From Actinomycetota bacterium (GTDB lineage: Bacteria; Actinomycetota; AC-67), in the NCBI GenBank assembly GCA_041658565.1, contig JBAZZY010000005.1, forward strand, positions 58,382 through 122,381: a DNA stretch of 64,000 bases, read 5' to 3'. Of this stretch, positions 36,506 through 45,398 are shown one piece after another. Numbering within the stretch: position 1 is the first letter of the stretch; the number at the start of each line of letters is the position of its first letter. The position numbers were made by a program, and so were the translations under genes. The notes beneath the pieces are model-generated. The model worked only from the letters and a program-made list of their open reading frames with translations, had not been told where the DNA came from and ran no database searches.

Positions 36506-39500
36506 ATGCGTCGCACCCGTGTTCGCCGCACGACGGCGGCGGCAGTTTTCATCACCGTAATCGCGATGATGAGCCCGAGCCTGGGTTCGACCGTGCGGGG
36601 ACCCGAGCGCCCGGCCGACCAGGGCTTGCAGGGAGCCGGAGAACTCGAGGCCGCCACGCGCGCGGTCAACGGACTTTTCGCGAACCCCGACCCCGACCAC
36701 GACGGACTGCGCGATGTACAGATGGTTGCGACGGTCCACGGGGACGACTACTGGGTGATCGCCGACTTGGACCCCGCGACGGTGTGCGCGCCCACGCTGT
36801 TCGATGAGTCAACCTTCGGCGGCTGCGACGCCGTCCGGTTCACGCGCAGTGAAGAAGGAACCGGGTACATCTACGATGTCGGCTTCAGCGTGGGAGAGAA
36901 CCCGCTCGGAGACCAGTCCCCTCAAGCGCGCGCAGCGCTGTCGACGATTCCTGAGGAGTTCCTCAAGGCGCGCGCCACAGACCCGCCGGGTTGCACTCCG
37001 ACGACCGACGAGAACTGCAGGCCGCTCGACGTGGACGGGGTCACATACCCCGAGGCGTACGAACGGCTCTCCGCGCTGTTTGACTCACCGAAGGCGCCGG
37101 ATCTGGTCGTGCTCCAGCCACCCGGCGGACCCGACGGATCCAAGGGCGGCCACGGGCACCTGTCGCTACTGCAGTCGCGAGCAACGTTGCTCACCGCCGG
37201 ACGTGGCGCGCGCCGCGCGCCACTCGGCGAGACCGATGAACTCAACTTGCGAATCCAAAACACCGACATCGCGCCGACCATTTCGCGCGCGCTCGGCCTC
37301 GCGCCGTACGGCGCCGGAGCAACCGGACTCAACGGCCTGGACGACCCATCGGCGTTGCTGCGTCGCCAAGACGGGCGCTCGCTCGATGAGTTGCTCGCGC
37401 CGACGTTCAACACATTTGTCGTCGTCATCGACGGCCTCGAACCCGAGCTGGTGACACCCGACCTCACACCGAACCTCTGGAATCTGTCTCACGGTGGCGC
37501 GCGGGCGACGACCTTCGCGGGCGCAAAGGCCCGCATGATCACCGAGACGAACGCGAACCACACGGCCATGCTGACCGGACGTTCGCCGGAAGAAGACGGG
37601 CTCGTCGCCAACAACTTCTACAACCGCATCTCGAAGCAAAAGGAAGCGATGGAGCGTCCCGGATTCATTCAGACCAAGACGCTCTTCGACGCCATCGAAA
37701 CGCAGAAGCCCTACCTGCGCACCGCGGCGGTGCTCGGAAAAGAGAAGCTGCGCCTGCTGTTCGACTGCACGCGCAATTCGTCGGGGGCTTGCGGAACCAA
37801 CACCGACAACCCCGAAGGACAGTCGGTCTCACACGTGCAACCCGACTACCTGCTCGGCTCTTCAACGCATCCCGATCAGGTAATCGCCGACCCCGACTCC
37901 CACGCTCCGGGTGAGCCCGCGAGCGGCTCAGGCGTCACGCTCGATCAGTTCGTGATGAAGCAAGTTATCCAACTGCAGCAGAAGGAAGACCCCGACTTCA
38001 CTTTCGTCAATCTTGGTCAGGTGGATGCGTTCCAGCACCTGTTCGGCTCGCACAGCGCGCAAGGACTCGCAGCCGTGCGCAACGCGGATCTTCAGATCGG
38101 CCTGCTGGTCGAGTCGCTTCGCGCGGCCGGCAAGTGGGAGCACTCGATTCTGATTGCGACGGCCGACCACTCTTTCCTCAGCCTCGACGCCACCGGCAGC
38201 GCAGTCGAAAGCAAGTCGGGCTCGGTGCGCGTTTCGAATCCGGTCGGCGGCCAGGTCACCGGCCACCGAGTCCCGCTCGATCAACTGTCGGACGCGAGCG
38301 TCGAAGCAATAGTCAGCCACTCAGGCAGCGCGTCGGTGTACTTGAAGGACCCGAACGACGTTGCGGCCGCCGCCGCATTCGCCGCGCGCGCACTCGCGCT
38401 TCTCGACAGTACCGGAGGTCGGTCCGTCGAAGCTGCGTACTGCCGCAAACCGTCGGGCGGATGCGACCCGATCCCTGCGAACTGGGAGCTGAACACGCCT
38501 CGGATCGGGGAAGTGCTGCTGACCGCCGACGACCAGCACGTCTTCCTGGCCTCACGCACCGACTCGGCCGCAGCATTGACCGGACAACACGGAGGGATCG
38601 CAGCGGCGCCGGTTCCGCTGATCGTGGCGTCGGGCGGATCCTACGTGCGTAACAGGATCGTCACCGACACCGTTACGACAGGAAGCATCGCGCCTACCGT
38701 CGCGTGGATCTACGGCATCACCGGCACCGATGGAACGACCCCCTTCCCCGGCAGTTCGTGGAGCCGTTCACTCGACGAGAAGGCGTTCTTCAAGAACCCG
38801 TTCCAAGCGCAAACCGACGGTGACATCGCCGAACCACTGGCGAAGCGCGCGCTGTTGGTGACGTTCGATGCGAACAACAGCACCGACGTGCACTGCTTGT
38901 TGTCGCAGTACGACGGCCAAGAGGCAATGGACAACTTCTGTGGCGCCACCAGTGCGCTCTTCTCGCCCTCGCGCACGCCGGTTCCCACGCTTCGGTGGCT
39001 CCGTGACCGCGGCACGCTCGCGCGCTACGGCAGCATCGTTTCCTTCCCGACGGTGACGTTCCCGAACCACCTGGTGCTCGGCACCGGGGTTCACCCCGGA
39101 CACCACGACCTCGTCGGCAACCGCTTCTACGACCGGGCCAACGAACGAATCGAAAGCCCTATCGACCCGGCCGATCCGCGAAACCCCGTCTACTTCTGGA
39201 CTGAGCGGCTAACCTCCACGAAAGTCGAAACGCTGCACGAGGCAACGCACCGTTCGCGCGGAGACTGGATGGGGCCGGACAACATCGATCCCCTGAACGC
39301 TTGGGGTGCCTACACCGCAGCCGTTGACGAGCCCACGGTACGCGGCGCCGACTTCGCGTCCCTCGAACCCGACCGCAAGCTCAACGGCGAACCATTGTTC
39401 GCCGGCCACGTCGGACGGCCGGACGAGTTGCTTGCCGACACCAACCAGGAGTGTCTACAAGCAGCGCCCGAGCAGTACGGACAGGGCAGCGCGATCGACC

Positions 39501-40249
39501 ACCTCGGACAAAGCCAGGCACGCATGCTCTTCGAGGATCCCTCGCACCCACTGCCGACGCTCACATACCTGAACTTCTCCCTCGTGGACGAAGGGGCACA
39601 CACGTTTGGCCCGCACACCCCCTGCGCCCTTGCCTCCTACCACGACTCAGACGCGCGTCTGGCGCGCGTCCTGGCCGCCATGGCGGACGCAGGTGTGCTC
39701 GGCGAAACGTTGATCATCATTGCCGGGGACCACAGCCAAGAGAACCAGCGCCAGATGGTCGGCGGGGGGGGCTTCGGCAAGGCCTTCGACGCGATCCTTT
39801 CCGACCCGGCGCTGCGCGTCGGATACGTCGCCGCGGACAACTTCCTGTACCTGCGCACAATGGACGTTACCTCAACCGAACTTGTCGAAGGGCAGAACGA
39901 GGTCACCTTCACGGTCACCGACAACGACACCGGGCTTCCGGTCGGCGGCGCAACGGTCGAGGTTCGCAACCAGACGGGCGACTTGCTCGCGAGCGAAACC
40001 ACCCCGCCCGCCGACGGCGAACGCCACCAGACGGTTTCGATGCCGCGTCGAGTTTCGGACGCCGGAAACGACGCGCAAGATCTGGCGACCGACGGGCGGC
40101 CGATCGGGGACCTGCCGACAGTGCGCAATCCCAACTACGCCCCGTCGTCGGGAACCGTCACCCTGGAGTTCGCAGCAACCGGGCCGGTCAAGGTTACCGT
40201 GACGGCCTCGACGTTCTCGGCACGAACGCTGCAACTCGAACCGTCGTAA
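36506..40249 (+). CDS. Giant secreted protein with tandem alkaline-phosphatase-superfamily phosphodiesterase domains
   Basis: A 1247-residue exported protein; ATG 8 nt after AGGAG. Two type I phosphodiesterase/nucleotide pyrophosphatase domains are present. Domain A (about 305-755) has FVVVIDGL, nucleophile Thr348 in TNANHTAMLTG, LGQVDAFQHLFG and ATADHSFLS. Domain B (about 785-1130) has LLVTFDANNSTD, nucleophile Thr851 in TFPNHLVLGTG, SLVDEGAHTFGPH and IIAGDHSQEN. Residues about 200-260 also look like the tail of such a fold (SKGGHGHLS, NTDIAPTISRALGL). A beta-sandwich and a Pro/Gly tail follow. It probably cleaves phosphodiesters such as nucleotides or lipid head groups outside the cell. Confidence 0.82.
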   Translation: MRRTRVRRTTAAAVFITVIAMMSPSLGSTVRGPERPADQGLQGAGELEAATRAVNGLFANPDPDHDGLRDVQMVATVHGDDYWVIADLDPATVCAPTLFDESTFGGCDAVRFTRSEEGTGYIYDVGFSVGENPLGDQSPQARAALSTIPEEFLKARATDPPGCTPTTDENCRPLDVDGVTYPEAYERLSALFDSPKAPDLVVLQPPGGPDGSKGGHGHLSLLQSRATLLTAGRGARRAPLGETDELNLRIQNTDIAPTISRALGLAPYGAGATGLNGLDDPSALLRRQDGRSLDELLAPTFNTFVVVIDGLEPELVTPDLTPNLWNLSHGGARATTFAGAKARMITETNANHTAMLTGRSPEEDGLVANNFYNRISKQKEAMERPGFIQTKTLFDAIETQKPYLRTAAVLGKEKLRLLFDCTRNSSGACGTNTDNPEGQSVSHVQPDYLLGSSTHPDQVIADPDSHAPGEPASGSGVTLDQFVMKQVIQLQQKEDPDFTFVNLGQVDAFQHLFGSHSAQGLAAVRNADLQIGLLVESLRAAGKWEHSILIATADHSFLSLDATGSAVESKSGSVRVSNPVGGQVTGHRVPLDQLSDASVEAIVSHSGSASVYLKDPNDVAAAAAFAARALALLDSTGGRSVEAAYCRKPSGGCDPIPANWELNTPRIGEVLLTADDQHVFLASRTDSAAALTGQHGGIAAAPVPLIVASGGSYVRNRIVTDTVTTGSIAPTVAWIYGITGTDGTTPFPGSSWSRSLDEKAFFKNPFQAQTDGDIAEPLAKRALLVTFDANNSTDVHCLLSQYDGQEAMDNFCGATSALFSPSRTPVPTLRWLRDRGTLARYGSIVSFPTVTFPNHLVLGTGVHPGHHDLVGNRFYDRANERIESPIDPADPRNPVYFWTERLTSTKVETLHEATHRSRGDWMGPDNIDPLNAWGAYTAAVDEPTVRGADFASLEPDRKLNGEPLFAGHVGRPDELLADTNQECLQAAPEQYGQGSAIDHLGQSQARMLFEDPSHPLPTLTYLNFSLVDEGAHTFGPHTPCALASYHDSDARLARVLAAMADAGVLGETLIIIAGDHSQENQRQMVGGGGFGKAFDAILSDPALRVGYVAADNFLYLRTMDVTSTELVEGQNEVTFTVTDNDTGLPVGGATVEVRNQTGDLLASETTPPADGERHQTVSMPRRVSDAGNDAQDLATDGRPIGDLPTVRNPNYAPSSGTVTLEFAATGPVKVTVTASTFSARTLQLEPS

Positions 40250-40252
40250 CTC

Positions 40253-41635
40253 TTAGAACCGGCTGAAGGCCGGCGGGTAGGGCACGAACGCGATCTCGGC
40301 GTCGGAGCCGTGGATCTCGAGCGCGCGCGCCACGGCCTCCTCGACGGTCGCCGCCGACTCGAAACCCACGCGATGCACGAGTTCGGGCTTCTCGGCGCCG
40401 GCCACAATCACGCGTGAGGTGTGCCGCAGTCGCTTCAGAGGGAACAAGGCCATGATCGCGTGCACCGGATGGAAGCTGAACTCCCGGCGATACCGGTGAA
40501 TGAACCCCGCGTGCGAGGCGTACTCGGCCTCGTAGGCCTCGCGCGCCGCGTACGGGTCGCGCGTCTGGGGCAGCACTCGGTCCCAGACTTCGTGATGAGG
40601 CCCGTGCGCGCGATCGTCCCAACGATCCGGACACGGCGTCGCGAGAATCGTCGTGCAACCCGGTGCGCCGAGTGCTTCGATCATGCCTCCCAGGTAACCA
40701 AGGCCTGTGGAAACCAGCGTCAGCAACGGGTTCATCACCGAGTACGCGGCATACGGGCTCCAGTCTGGGATTCCGTAAATCACGATGTCGGCCTTGCGTT
40801 CGATCAGGTCACGGCGCGCGGGTTGGTGCGCGCGATTGAGTTCGAGGACTGCGGCGCGCGCGGCGCCGACGCTGCCTCCGAAGATCCGCGCGACCTGCAG
40901 TGGGTTCGCAAGCACGGTTTCGACCTTGAAGATCCGGTCGGCGCCCAAACGCTCCGTGACCAGGACGCCCATCTCGTCGAGCATCGCGTGCATCCGGTTA
41001 CGGTCGAACGACATCGACATGTCGTCGGGATTGTGGTGATGGCGGATCGAGCGGAACGTCGACAGACCGACGCAGATCGACTTCCACCCACCCGAGAACC
41101 CGCGCGTCGTCGAGCAGTTCAGATAGACGGAGAGATCCGCATCCGTGAACCGACGTGAGATCTCCACGTCGTAGCCGCTCGGAGTTACGCCGAGTCGCTC
41201 GATCCCGTCGCGGTCCTCGGCATCGTGACACACCAGCCGCGGTGCGAACTCGCGCACCAAGTCCGCGCCGATCAACTTCGCCAACTCATCGTGAGTGAAC
41301 TGGCGGTGCAATGCGTTTGCACACACGAGCGTCACGTCGTCCCGGCGCACGCCTCCGGCCTCCAACTCGCCCAGGATCGCCGTAAGCGCCGGCTCCCACA
41401 TCGGCACGTAGCACGGCACCGTGGGGTCGTCGAAGGCGATCGTCACTCGTCGCTTGCCGCGCGCGATCTCGCGTAGCGGACGCGTGTCGAGCGGCGACTC
41501 CAGTGCCGAGCGAATCTCCGCCCCGAGATCGGCGACCGGCTCAATGGGAAGCGCGATCCCCGACGAGACAACGGTTGTGTGATCGGGAAGCGTCGCAGTG
41601 ACGAACCGATCTCCAAAGACAATCTGCTGCTCCAT
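40253..41635 (-). CDS. LarA-like nickel-pincer racemase family protein (DUF2088)
   Basis: A 460-residue protein of the lactate racemase LarA family. The cofactor-lysine region is GGWKSICVGL (Lys185), the histidine-rich blocks are ANALHRQFTHDEL (His110, His115) and RHHHNPDD (199-201), all as in LarA. LarA proteins racemise or epimerise 2-hydroxy acids using a nickel-pincer nucleotide. The cofactor-making genes larB, larC and larE are not in the window. The ATG at 41635 is 6 nt after GGGAGG. Its substrate may be a hydroxy acid from sugar or fatty-acid breakdown, but this cannot be read here. Confidence 0.85.
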   Translation of the reverse strand: MEQQIVFGDRFVTATLPDHTTVVSSGIALPIEPVADLGAEIRSALESPLDTRPLREIARGKRRVTIAFDDPTVPCYVPMWEPALTAILGELEAGGVRRDDVTLVCANALHRQFTHDELAKLIGADLVREFAPRLVCHDAEDRDGIERLGVTPSGYDVEISRRFTDADLSVYLNCSTTRGFSGGWKSICVGLSTFRSIRHHHNPDDMSMSFDRNRMHAMLDEMGVLVTERLGADRIFKVETVLANPLQVARIFGGSVGAARAAVLELNRAHQPARRDLIERKADIVIYGIPDWSPYAAYSVMNPLLTLVSTGLGYLGGMIEALGAPGCTTILATPCPDRWDDRAHGPHHEVWDRVLPQTRDPYAAREAYEAEYASHAGFIHRYRREFSFHPVHAIMALFPLKRLRHTSRVIVAGAEKPELVHRVGFESAATVEEAVARALEIHGSDAEIAFVPYPPAFSRF

Positions 41636-41716
41636 CCGGGCCCTCCCCCGCGCGCATTGCACGCAGGATAGCCCGGCGCGCGCCGCTACCTGATTCGGCA
41701 GGAAGAAAGGGGGGTA

Positions 41717-41748
41717 CGGTGCGAGTCCCGCGGTCGGGACTCGCACCG
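41717..41748 (-). terminator. Perfect 14-bp hairpin, probable terminator
   Basis: Arms 41717-41730 and 41735-41748 are exact reverse complements with a 4-nt loop. On the minus strand the hairpin starts 8 nt after the stop of the small Cys-rich ORF and is followed by CCCCCCTTTCTTCC, a pyrimidine tract though not a pure T run. It also lies upstream of the LarA-like gene, so an attenuator or protein-binding role is possible. Confidence 0.55.
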
Positions 41749-41755
41749 TCCGAAA

Positions 41756-41974
41756 CTATGCGGGATGCGGGTGGGACGCACCCCGCCCGGTGTCTCGAGG
41801 CTCCACAGCAGAGAGCCGTCGGTTCTGACACCCTGTGCACGCGCAGGTCTCGCAGCGCCCGTCGGCGCATGAGCGGACAGACCGTGCGCGTTTCCTACGG
41901 CGATCCGACGCGCGCAGCGGGCCCAGCAACGGGAGCACGACCGAAGTGCGTTCTGCGTTGTCGATCTGCTTCAC
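41756..41974 (-). CDS. Small Cys-rich protein, possible metal-binding peptide
   Basis: A GTG at 41974 follows AGGGG by 6 nt and opens a 72-residue ORF. Residues 1-30 are Arg-rich and partly hydrophobic (SVVLPLLGPLRAS), then five Cys residues fall within CADGRCETCACTGC (C-x4-C-x2-C-x-C-x2-C), a metallothionein-like density. The tail is Pro/Arg-rich. The ORF is bracketed by two strong hairpins (41717-41748 and 42109-42154), as expected for a separate short transcript. No family is recognised, and the region has an alternative open frame on the plus strand, so this call is tentative. Confidence 0.42.
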   Translation of the reverse strand: MKQIDNAERTSVVLPLLGPLRASDRRRKRARSVRSCADGRCETCACTGCQNRRLSAVEPRDTGRGASHPHPA

Positions 41975-42108
41975 GACGATCCCCTTCTGCCGGACACCGC
42001 TGCGTGCGACGGTAGATGCACGGTACGCCCGGCATGTGAGAAACGAGTGAAGAATCCGCTGGGAAACGATGTTGCGTGAAACCCGCCGACACCGGCTTTG
42101 AATGCGGC

Positions 42109-42154
42109 GGCGCCCGGACGGTTCCGGCCGTTCGGCCGATGCTGTCCGGGCGCC
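42109..42154. terminator. Perfect 11-bp hairpin downstream of the histidine kinase
   Basis: Arms 42109-42119 and 42144-42154 are exact reverse complements. The loop region itself contains a second inverted repeat, CGGCCG-TT-CGGCCG (42125-42138). The structure begins 13 nt after the histidine kinase stop on the minus strand and probably ends that operon. A short TTGTTG follows on the plus strand. Confidence 0.6.
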
Positions 42155-42167
42155 TTGTTGCGGAGGC

Positions 42168-43628
42168 CTATGCCGGTTGTGGGCTACCGGCGGGTGTTTC
42201 AGGGGGTACTTCTACGCTCGGAAGCATAGAGCCCGCGTGTAAGGATTCTGTGAAGAACTCCCCAGCGCCGGATGAAGTTCGCGGAAGGTACACACTGAAC
42301 AAAGTCCCGCACGCCGGTTCGCTCGATGCTCGGATATGCCCACCGTGCGCGCGCACGAGGTCTCCCACGACGCTCAATCCGATGCCGGATCCCCCGGCCC
42401 GAACGTCCCGACCCCTGAAGAACCTGTCGAAAATCCTCGGAAGCTCATCCGCCGGAATCCCCTGACCCGTGTCGCTCACGCGAATGACGGCCCACGGCCC
42501 CTCCGCACCGCAGGTCAGGCGGACCATTCCGTCGGCGGGAGTGAACTTCAGCGCGTTCGACAGCAGGTTGGCCGCGATCTGATGTAGCCGCGTCGGATCG
42601 GCCCAGACCTCTACGTCTTCGAGGTCGGCTGTAAGGACAACGCCGGCCGCATCGTACGGACCGGCGAACTCGCGCACCGCCTCTTCCAGCGCCGAACGTA
42701 GTTCCAGGTCCGTCCGCTCCAGCGAGAACCACGCGCCGCGAGCGGAGGCAACCGTCTCGAGATCAGCGATCAGACGCGACAGCCGCAGGATCTCCTCGTG
42801 AAGCGACTCGAGTGCTTCCGGTGTGCTTTCCAAGACGCCGTCCTGCAGAGCCTCGACTTGCGAGCGCAGAATCGCAATCGGCGTCCGCACCTCGTGCGCG
42901 ATGTCGGCCGCGAACCCGCGGCGCAGCTGATCTTCCTCTTCGATGGTGTCGGCCATCATGTCGAACGCGCGCGCCATCTGGCCGAACTCATCGCGGGACT
43001 CCAACCCGATGCGAACCGAACGGTCGCCGGCCGCAAGCGCACGCGCGGCGCGCGTCAGAGCGCGCGCGGGCGCCGTGGCGCGGGACGACAAAAACGCCCC
43101 TAGCGCCAGCGCGGCGAGCGCGGCGGCCACCCCGCCCGCGAACAGCAGCCGGTTAACCGCCGAGCGAAAAGCAACGTCCTGCGGAAGCAGTCCGGCCTCC
43201 GGCAGACGCGTGATCGCACGCCCGACGACCGCGCCGTCGGGTCCGACGATCAACAACTCCTTCTCAATACCCAGCGGCCCGGTACCCATCATCTCGCGAT
43301 GCACTCGGGTCATGCTCTCACCAAGCGGACTGTCTTCCGCCTGCCAGATGACCGTACCGTCCGAAGCCTCCAGACGAAGCGTCCCGCCGTCGGCCAACAG
43401 AACCGGTGACACGCGTTCGAGATCCTCCAGGTTCCAGCCCCCGTAGCGGCGAAACGAGTCGGCCAGCCCGATGACGAGTTGGTCCTGGCGCAACTGACGC
43501 TGCGCATCGATGTATCCATCAAACCGCTTGCCGAAGGCGACGTTGACGAGCAACGCCGTCAGCGCAGCGGCCGCGATCCCGACTCCGGCGAGCGTTGCCG
43601 CGAAACGAATCGCGAAGGAGTTACGCAT
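42168..43628 (-). CDS. HAMP-domain sensor histidine kinase
   Basis: A 486-residue membrane kinase. Helix 1 is about 8-32, an outer sensor domain about 35-155, helix 2 about 160-182, then HAMP (about 183-235). The phospho-acceptor His245 is in DIAHEVRTPIAI. The ATPase domain shows the N box HQIAANLLSNALKF, G1 VSDTGQGIP, the F box FDRFFRG and G2 GGSGIGLSVV. All boxes are intact. The outer domain has no recognisable ligand fold. The ATG start overlaps the response regulator stop by 8 nt, so the two proteins form one system. Confidence 0.93.
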   Translation of the reverse strand: MRNSFAIRFAATLAGVGIAAAALTALLVNVAFGKRFDGYIDAQRQLRQDQLVIGLADSFRRYGGWNLEDLERVSPVLLADGGTLRLEASDGTVIWQAEDSPLGESMTRVHREMMGTGPLGIEKELLIVGPDGAVVGRAITRLPEAGLLPQDVAFRSAVNRLLFAGGVAAALAALALGAFLSSRATAPARALTRAARALAAGDRSVRIGLESRDEFGQMARAFDMMADTIEEEDQLRRGFAADIAHEVRTPIAILRSQVEALQDGVLESTPEALESLHEEILRLSRLIADLETVASARGAWFSLERTDLELRSALEEAVREFAGPYDAAGVVLTADLEDVEVWADPTRLHQIAANLLSNALKFTPADGMVRLTCGAEGPWAVIRVSDTGQGIPADELPRIFDRFFRGRDVRAGGSGIGLSVVGDLVRAHGGHIRASSEPACGTLFSVYLPRTSSGAGEFFTESLHAGSMLPSVEVPPETPAGSPQPA

Positions 43629-44319
43629 CGGCCTTGACGCCGAGTTTGTAGCCGACCCCGGTGAGCGTGACGATGTACCGCGGACTGCGCGGATTGTCCC
43701 CCAGCTTCTTGCGCAGGTTCCCCACGTGCACGTCGATCGTTCGCTCGTAGCCGTCGTGGTCGTATCCCTGAACGCGAGCGATCAACTCATGGCGCGAGAA
43801 CACCCTGCCCGGGCGCGAAGCCAGCGCAAGCAACAAGTCGAACTCACTGCGAGTCAACTGCACCAACTCGCCGCCCACTTCCACCTCGCGCGTGTCGCAG
43901 TCGATCGAAAGCTTGCCCTCATCGAATCGCAAACGCTCGGCAGGACGGGCCACGCTTGCGCGGCGGAGCACCGCCTCGACGCGGGCCACAAGCTCTCGTG
44001 GGCTGAACGGTTTCGTCAGGTAGTCGTCGGCGCCGAGCCGCAACCCCGCGACTCGGTCGTCCTCCCCGGCCTTGGCGGTCAGCATGATGATGGGCACCGC
44101 CGACATCTGCCGCAGCGACCGCGCGATTTCCTCGCCGGAGAGATCCGGCAGCATCAGGTCGAGGATGACGAGATCCGGCATCGAGCGCATCGCCGTTTCA
44201 AGCGCGCGCGCGCCGGTTTCGGCGAGCAGCACTGCGTAACCCTCTCGTTCGAGATACGAGCGGACGATGTCGCGGATCTTGCGCTCGTCATCTACGACGA
44301 GAACCGTTGCACTACCCAT
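43621..44319 (-). CDS. OmpR-family response regulator
   Basis: A 232-residue regulator. The receiver (about 1-120) has the acidic pair VVDDE, phospho-acceptor Asp54 in VILDLMLPD, the Thr in MLTAK and the Lys in DYLTKPFSPREL. The winged-helix DNA-binding domain (about 135-228) has LTRSEFDLLLALASRPGRV split by conserved Leu, and ERTIDVHVGNLRKKLGD. It is paired with the downstream histidine kinase. The targets are unknown; no clear direct repeats were found upstream of this gene. Confidence 0.95.
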   Translation of the reverse strand: MGSATVLVVDDERKIRDIVRSYLEREGYAVLLAETGARALETAMRSMPDLVILDLMLPDLSGEEIARSLRQMSAVPIIMLTAKAGEDDRVAGLRLGADDYLTKPFSPRELVARVEAVLRRASVARPAERLRFDEGKLSIDCDTREVEVGGELVQLTRSEFDLLLALASRPGRVFSRHELIARVQGYDHDGYERTIDVHVGNLRKKLGDNPRSPRYIVTLTGVGYKLGVKADA

Positions 44320-44400
44320 AAGCGATCGGACCGGCGTGTTTCAGGAGTTCACGCCCGCCCTAGTGTTCAAACGATGCGGGACGGCACACAGTTGCGCAAG

Positions 44401-44436
44401 GGGGCACCGGCCCCCGCGAAGCGGGCCGGATGCCCC
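44401..44436 (-). terminator. Long GC-rich hairpin downstream of the cupin-hemerythrin gene
   Basis: A 36-nt inverted repeat with an inner stem CCCGC-TTC-GCGGG and outer arms GGGGCA/TGCCCC, interrupted by one bulge. It lies 25 nt after the stop of the cupin-hemerythrin gene on the minus strand and before the response regulator gene. There is no T run; it is probably a terminator that separates the two units. Confidence 0.55.
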
Positions 44437-44460
44437 TATGTCCTCAATGCGACTCGGACA

Positions 44461-45336
44461 TCAGTGAGCGTGATGTCCGCTCCCGTCGGGACCCAACAAC
44501 GCCTCCGCGAGCGCCGCGGCTTCCTCGTCTCCAAGCCGGTCGAGCAGCGGGACGTAGACCTCTTCCTCCTTGACGAAATGCACACCCAACAGGGCTTCCA
44601 AGCCGATGAGCGCGCGCGCGGCTTCCTCGCGAACTGCAGGGGACGGCGCCTCCGCCGCGAGCGCTGCGAGACGGTCGATTCGCTCGGTGATCGCGCGATG
44701 GTCGATCTGCATCGTGCGTGTCGCGCCTCCGACCGCCCGCAGGACCTTCTCGACTGCCGGGTAAAGCAGTTCCTCTTCCGCGCGAGCGTGCGGCAACAGG
44801 CCCCCGCGCAGAAACGACACGGCTGCGTTCAGGCGCGCGCCCAGTTCGCGGTCATCAAGCGAAGGAATGTCGCGGGAGAGCGCACCGAGGGCTTCGATCT
44901 CACCATGGAGGTGCTCGTGCTCGGCGTGTACCGCCTCGCCCAGACGGTGCCCCGCGCTGTGTTCGGCGACATACGGCCAGGGCTCTCCCCCGACGACTCG
45001 CGCGTGGTCGGCCTCGGTCGGCGGCGGCGATACGACGTGCAGGACCACCAAGCGCCCTTCCCGCGCGCGCACGCCGCGCTTAACGCCGGCCGGCGCAACC
45101 ACAACGTCGCCGGCGCGAACGTGGTGGATCTTGTCTCCGACAAGCACGTCGCCGGTCCCCTCCAGCACCGTCAGCGCAAGGTCCACCCGGGGTTCGTGCA
45201 GCGGGATCTGTTGCCCCGGTTCGAACGCCGCGAGCACGACCTTGAAGTGCTCGGTCGCATACAGCAGCTTCGGCGTGAATCCCTCGGAGCGGTACTCCGC
45301 CAAGTCCGCTCCCCTGCCTACGATTCCTTCCGACAT
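44461..45336 (-). CDS. Cupin-hemerythrin fusion protein
   Basis: A 291-residue cytoplasmic protein with two metal-binding parts. Residues about 25-105 form a cupin barrel (PLHEPRVDLALTVLEGTGDVLVG, then VRAGDVVVAPAGVKRG). Residues about 130-280 form a hemerythrin/HHE four-helix bundle with HAEHEHLHGE, LLPHARAEEELLYP, QIDHRAI and FVKEEEVYVP. HHE proteins bind di-iron and sense or handle O2 or NO. The fusion suggests a sensor or scavenger of a reactive gas. The ATG is 6 nt after GGAGG. It is divergent from the SufR-like regulator gene and probably controlled by it. Confidence 0.85.
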   Translation of the reverse strand: MSEGIVGRGADLAEYRSEGFTPKLLYATEHFKVVLAAFEPGQQIPLHEPRVDLALTVLEGTGDVLVGDKIHHVRAGDVVVAPAGVKRGVRAREGRLVVLHVVSPPPTEADHARVVGGEPWPYVAEHSAGHRLGEAVHAEHEHLHGEIEALGALSRDIPSLDDRELGARLNAAVSFLRGGLLPHARAEEELLYPAVEKVLRAVGGATRTMQIDHRAITERIDRLAALAAEAPSPAVREEAARALIGLEALLGVHFVKEEEVYVPLLDRLGDEEAAALAEALLGPDGSGHHAH

Positions 45337-45398
45337 CTCGTACCTCCGTATTTCCGACTCATGTGGTATTTATACTTTGTGGGGTGTAAAATCAAGCC
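45337..45398. promoter_or_regulatory. AT-rich divergent promoter region
   Basis: The 62 nt between the cupin-hemerythrin gene and the regulator gene hold the most AT-rich stretch in this part of the window (45363-45393). TATACT at 45371-45376 fits a plus-strand -10 box, and TATAAA on the minus strand (45369-45374) fits one for the other direction, so the two promoters overlap. The repeats TGTGG and TGTGGGG flank them. One repressor bound here could control both genes. Confidence 0.5.
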
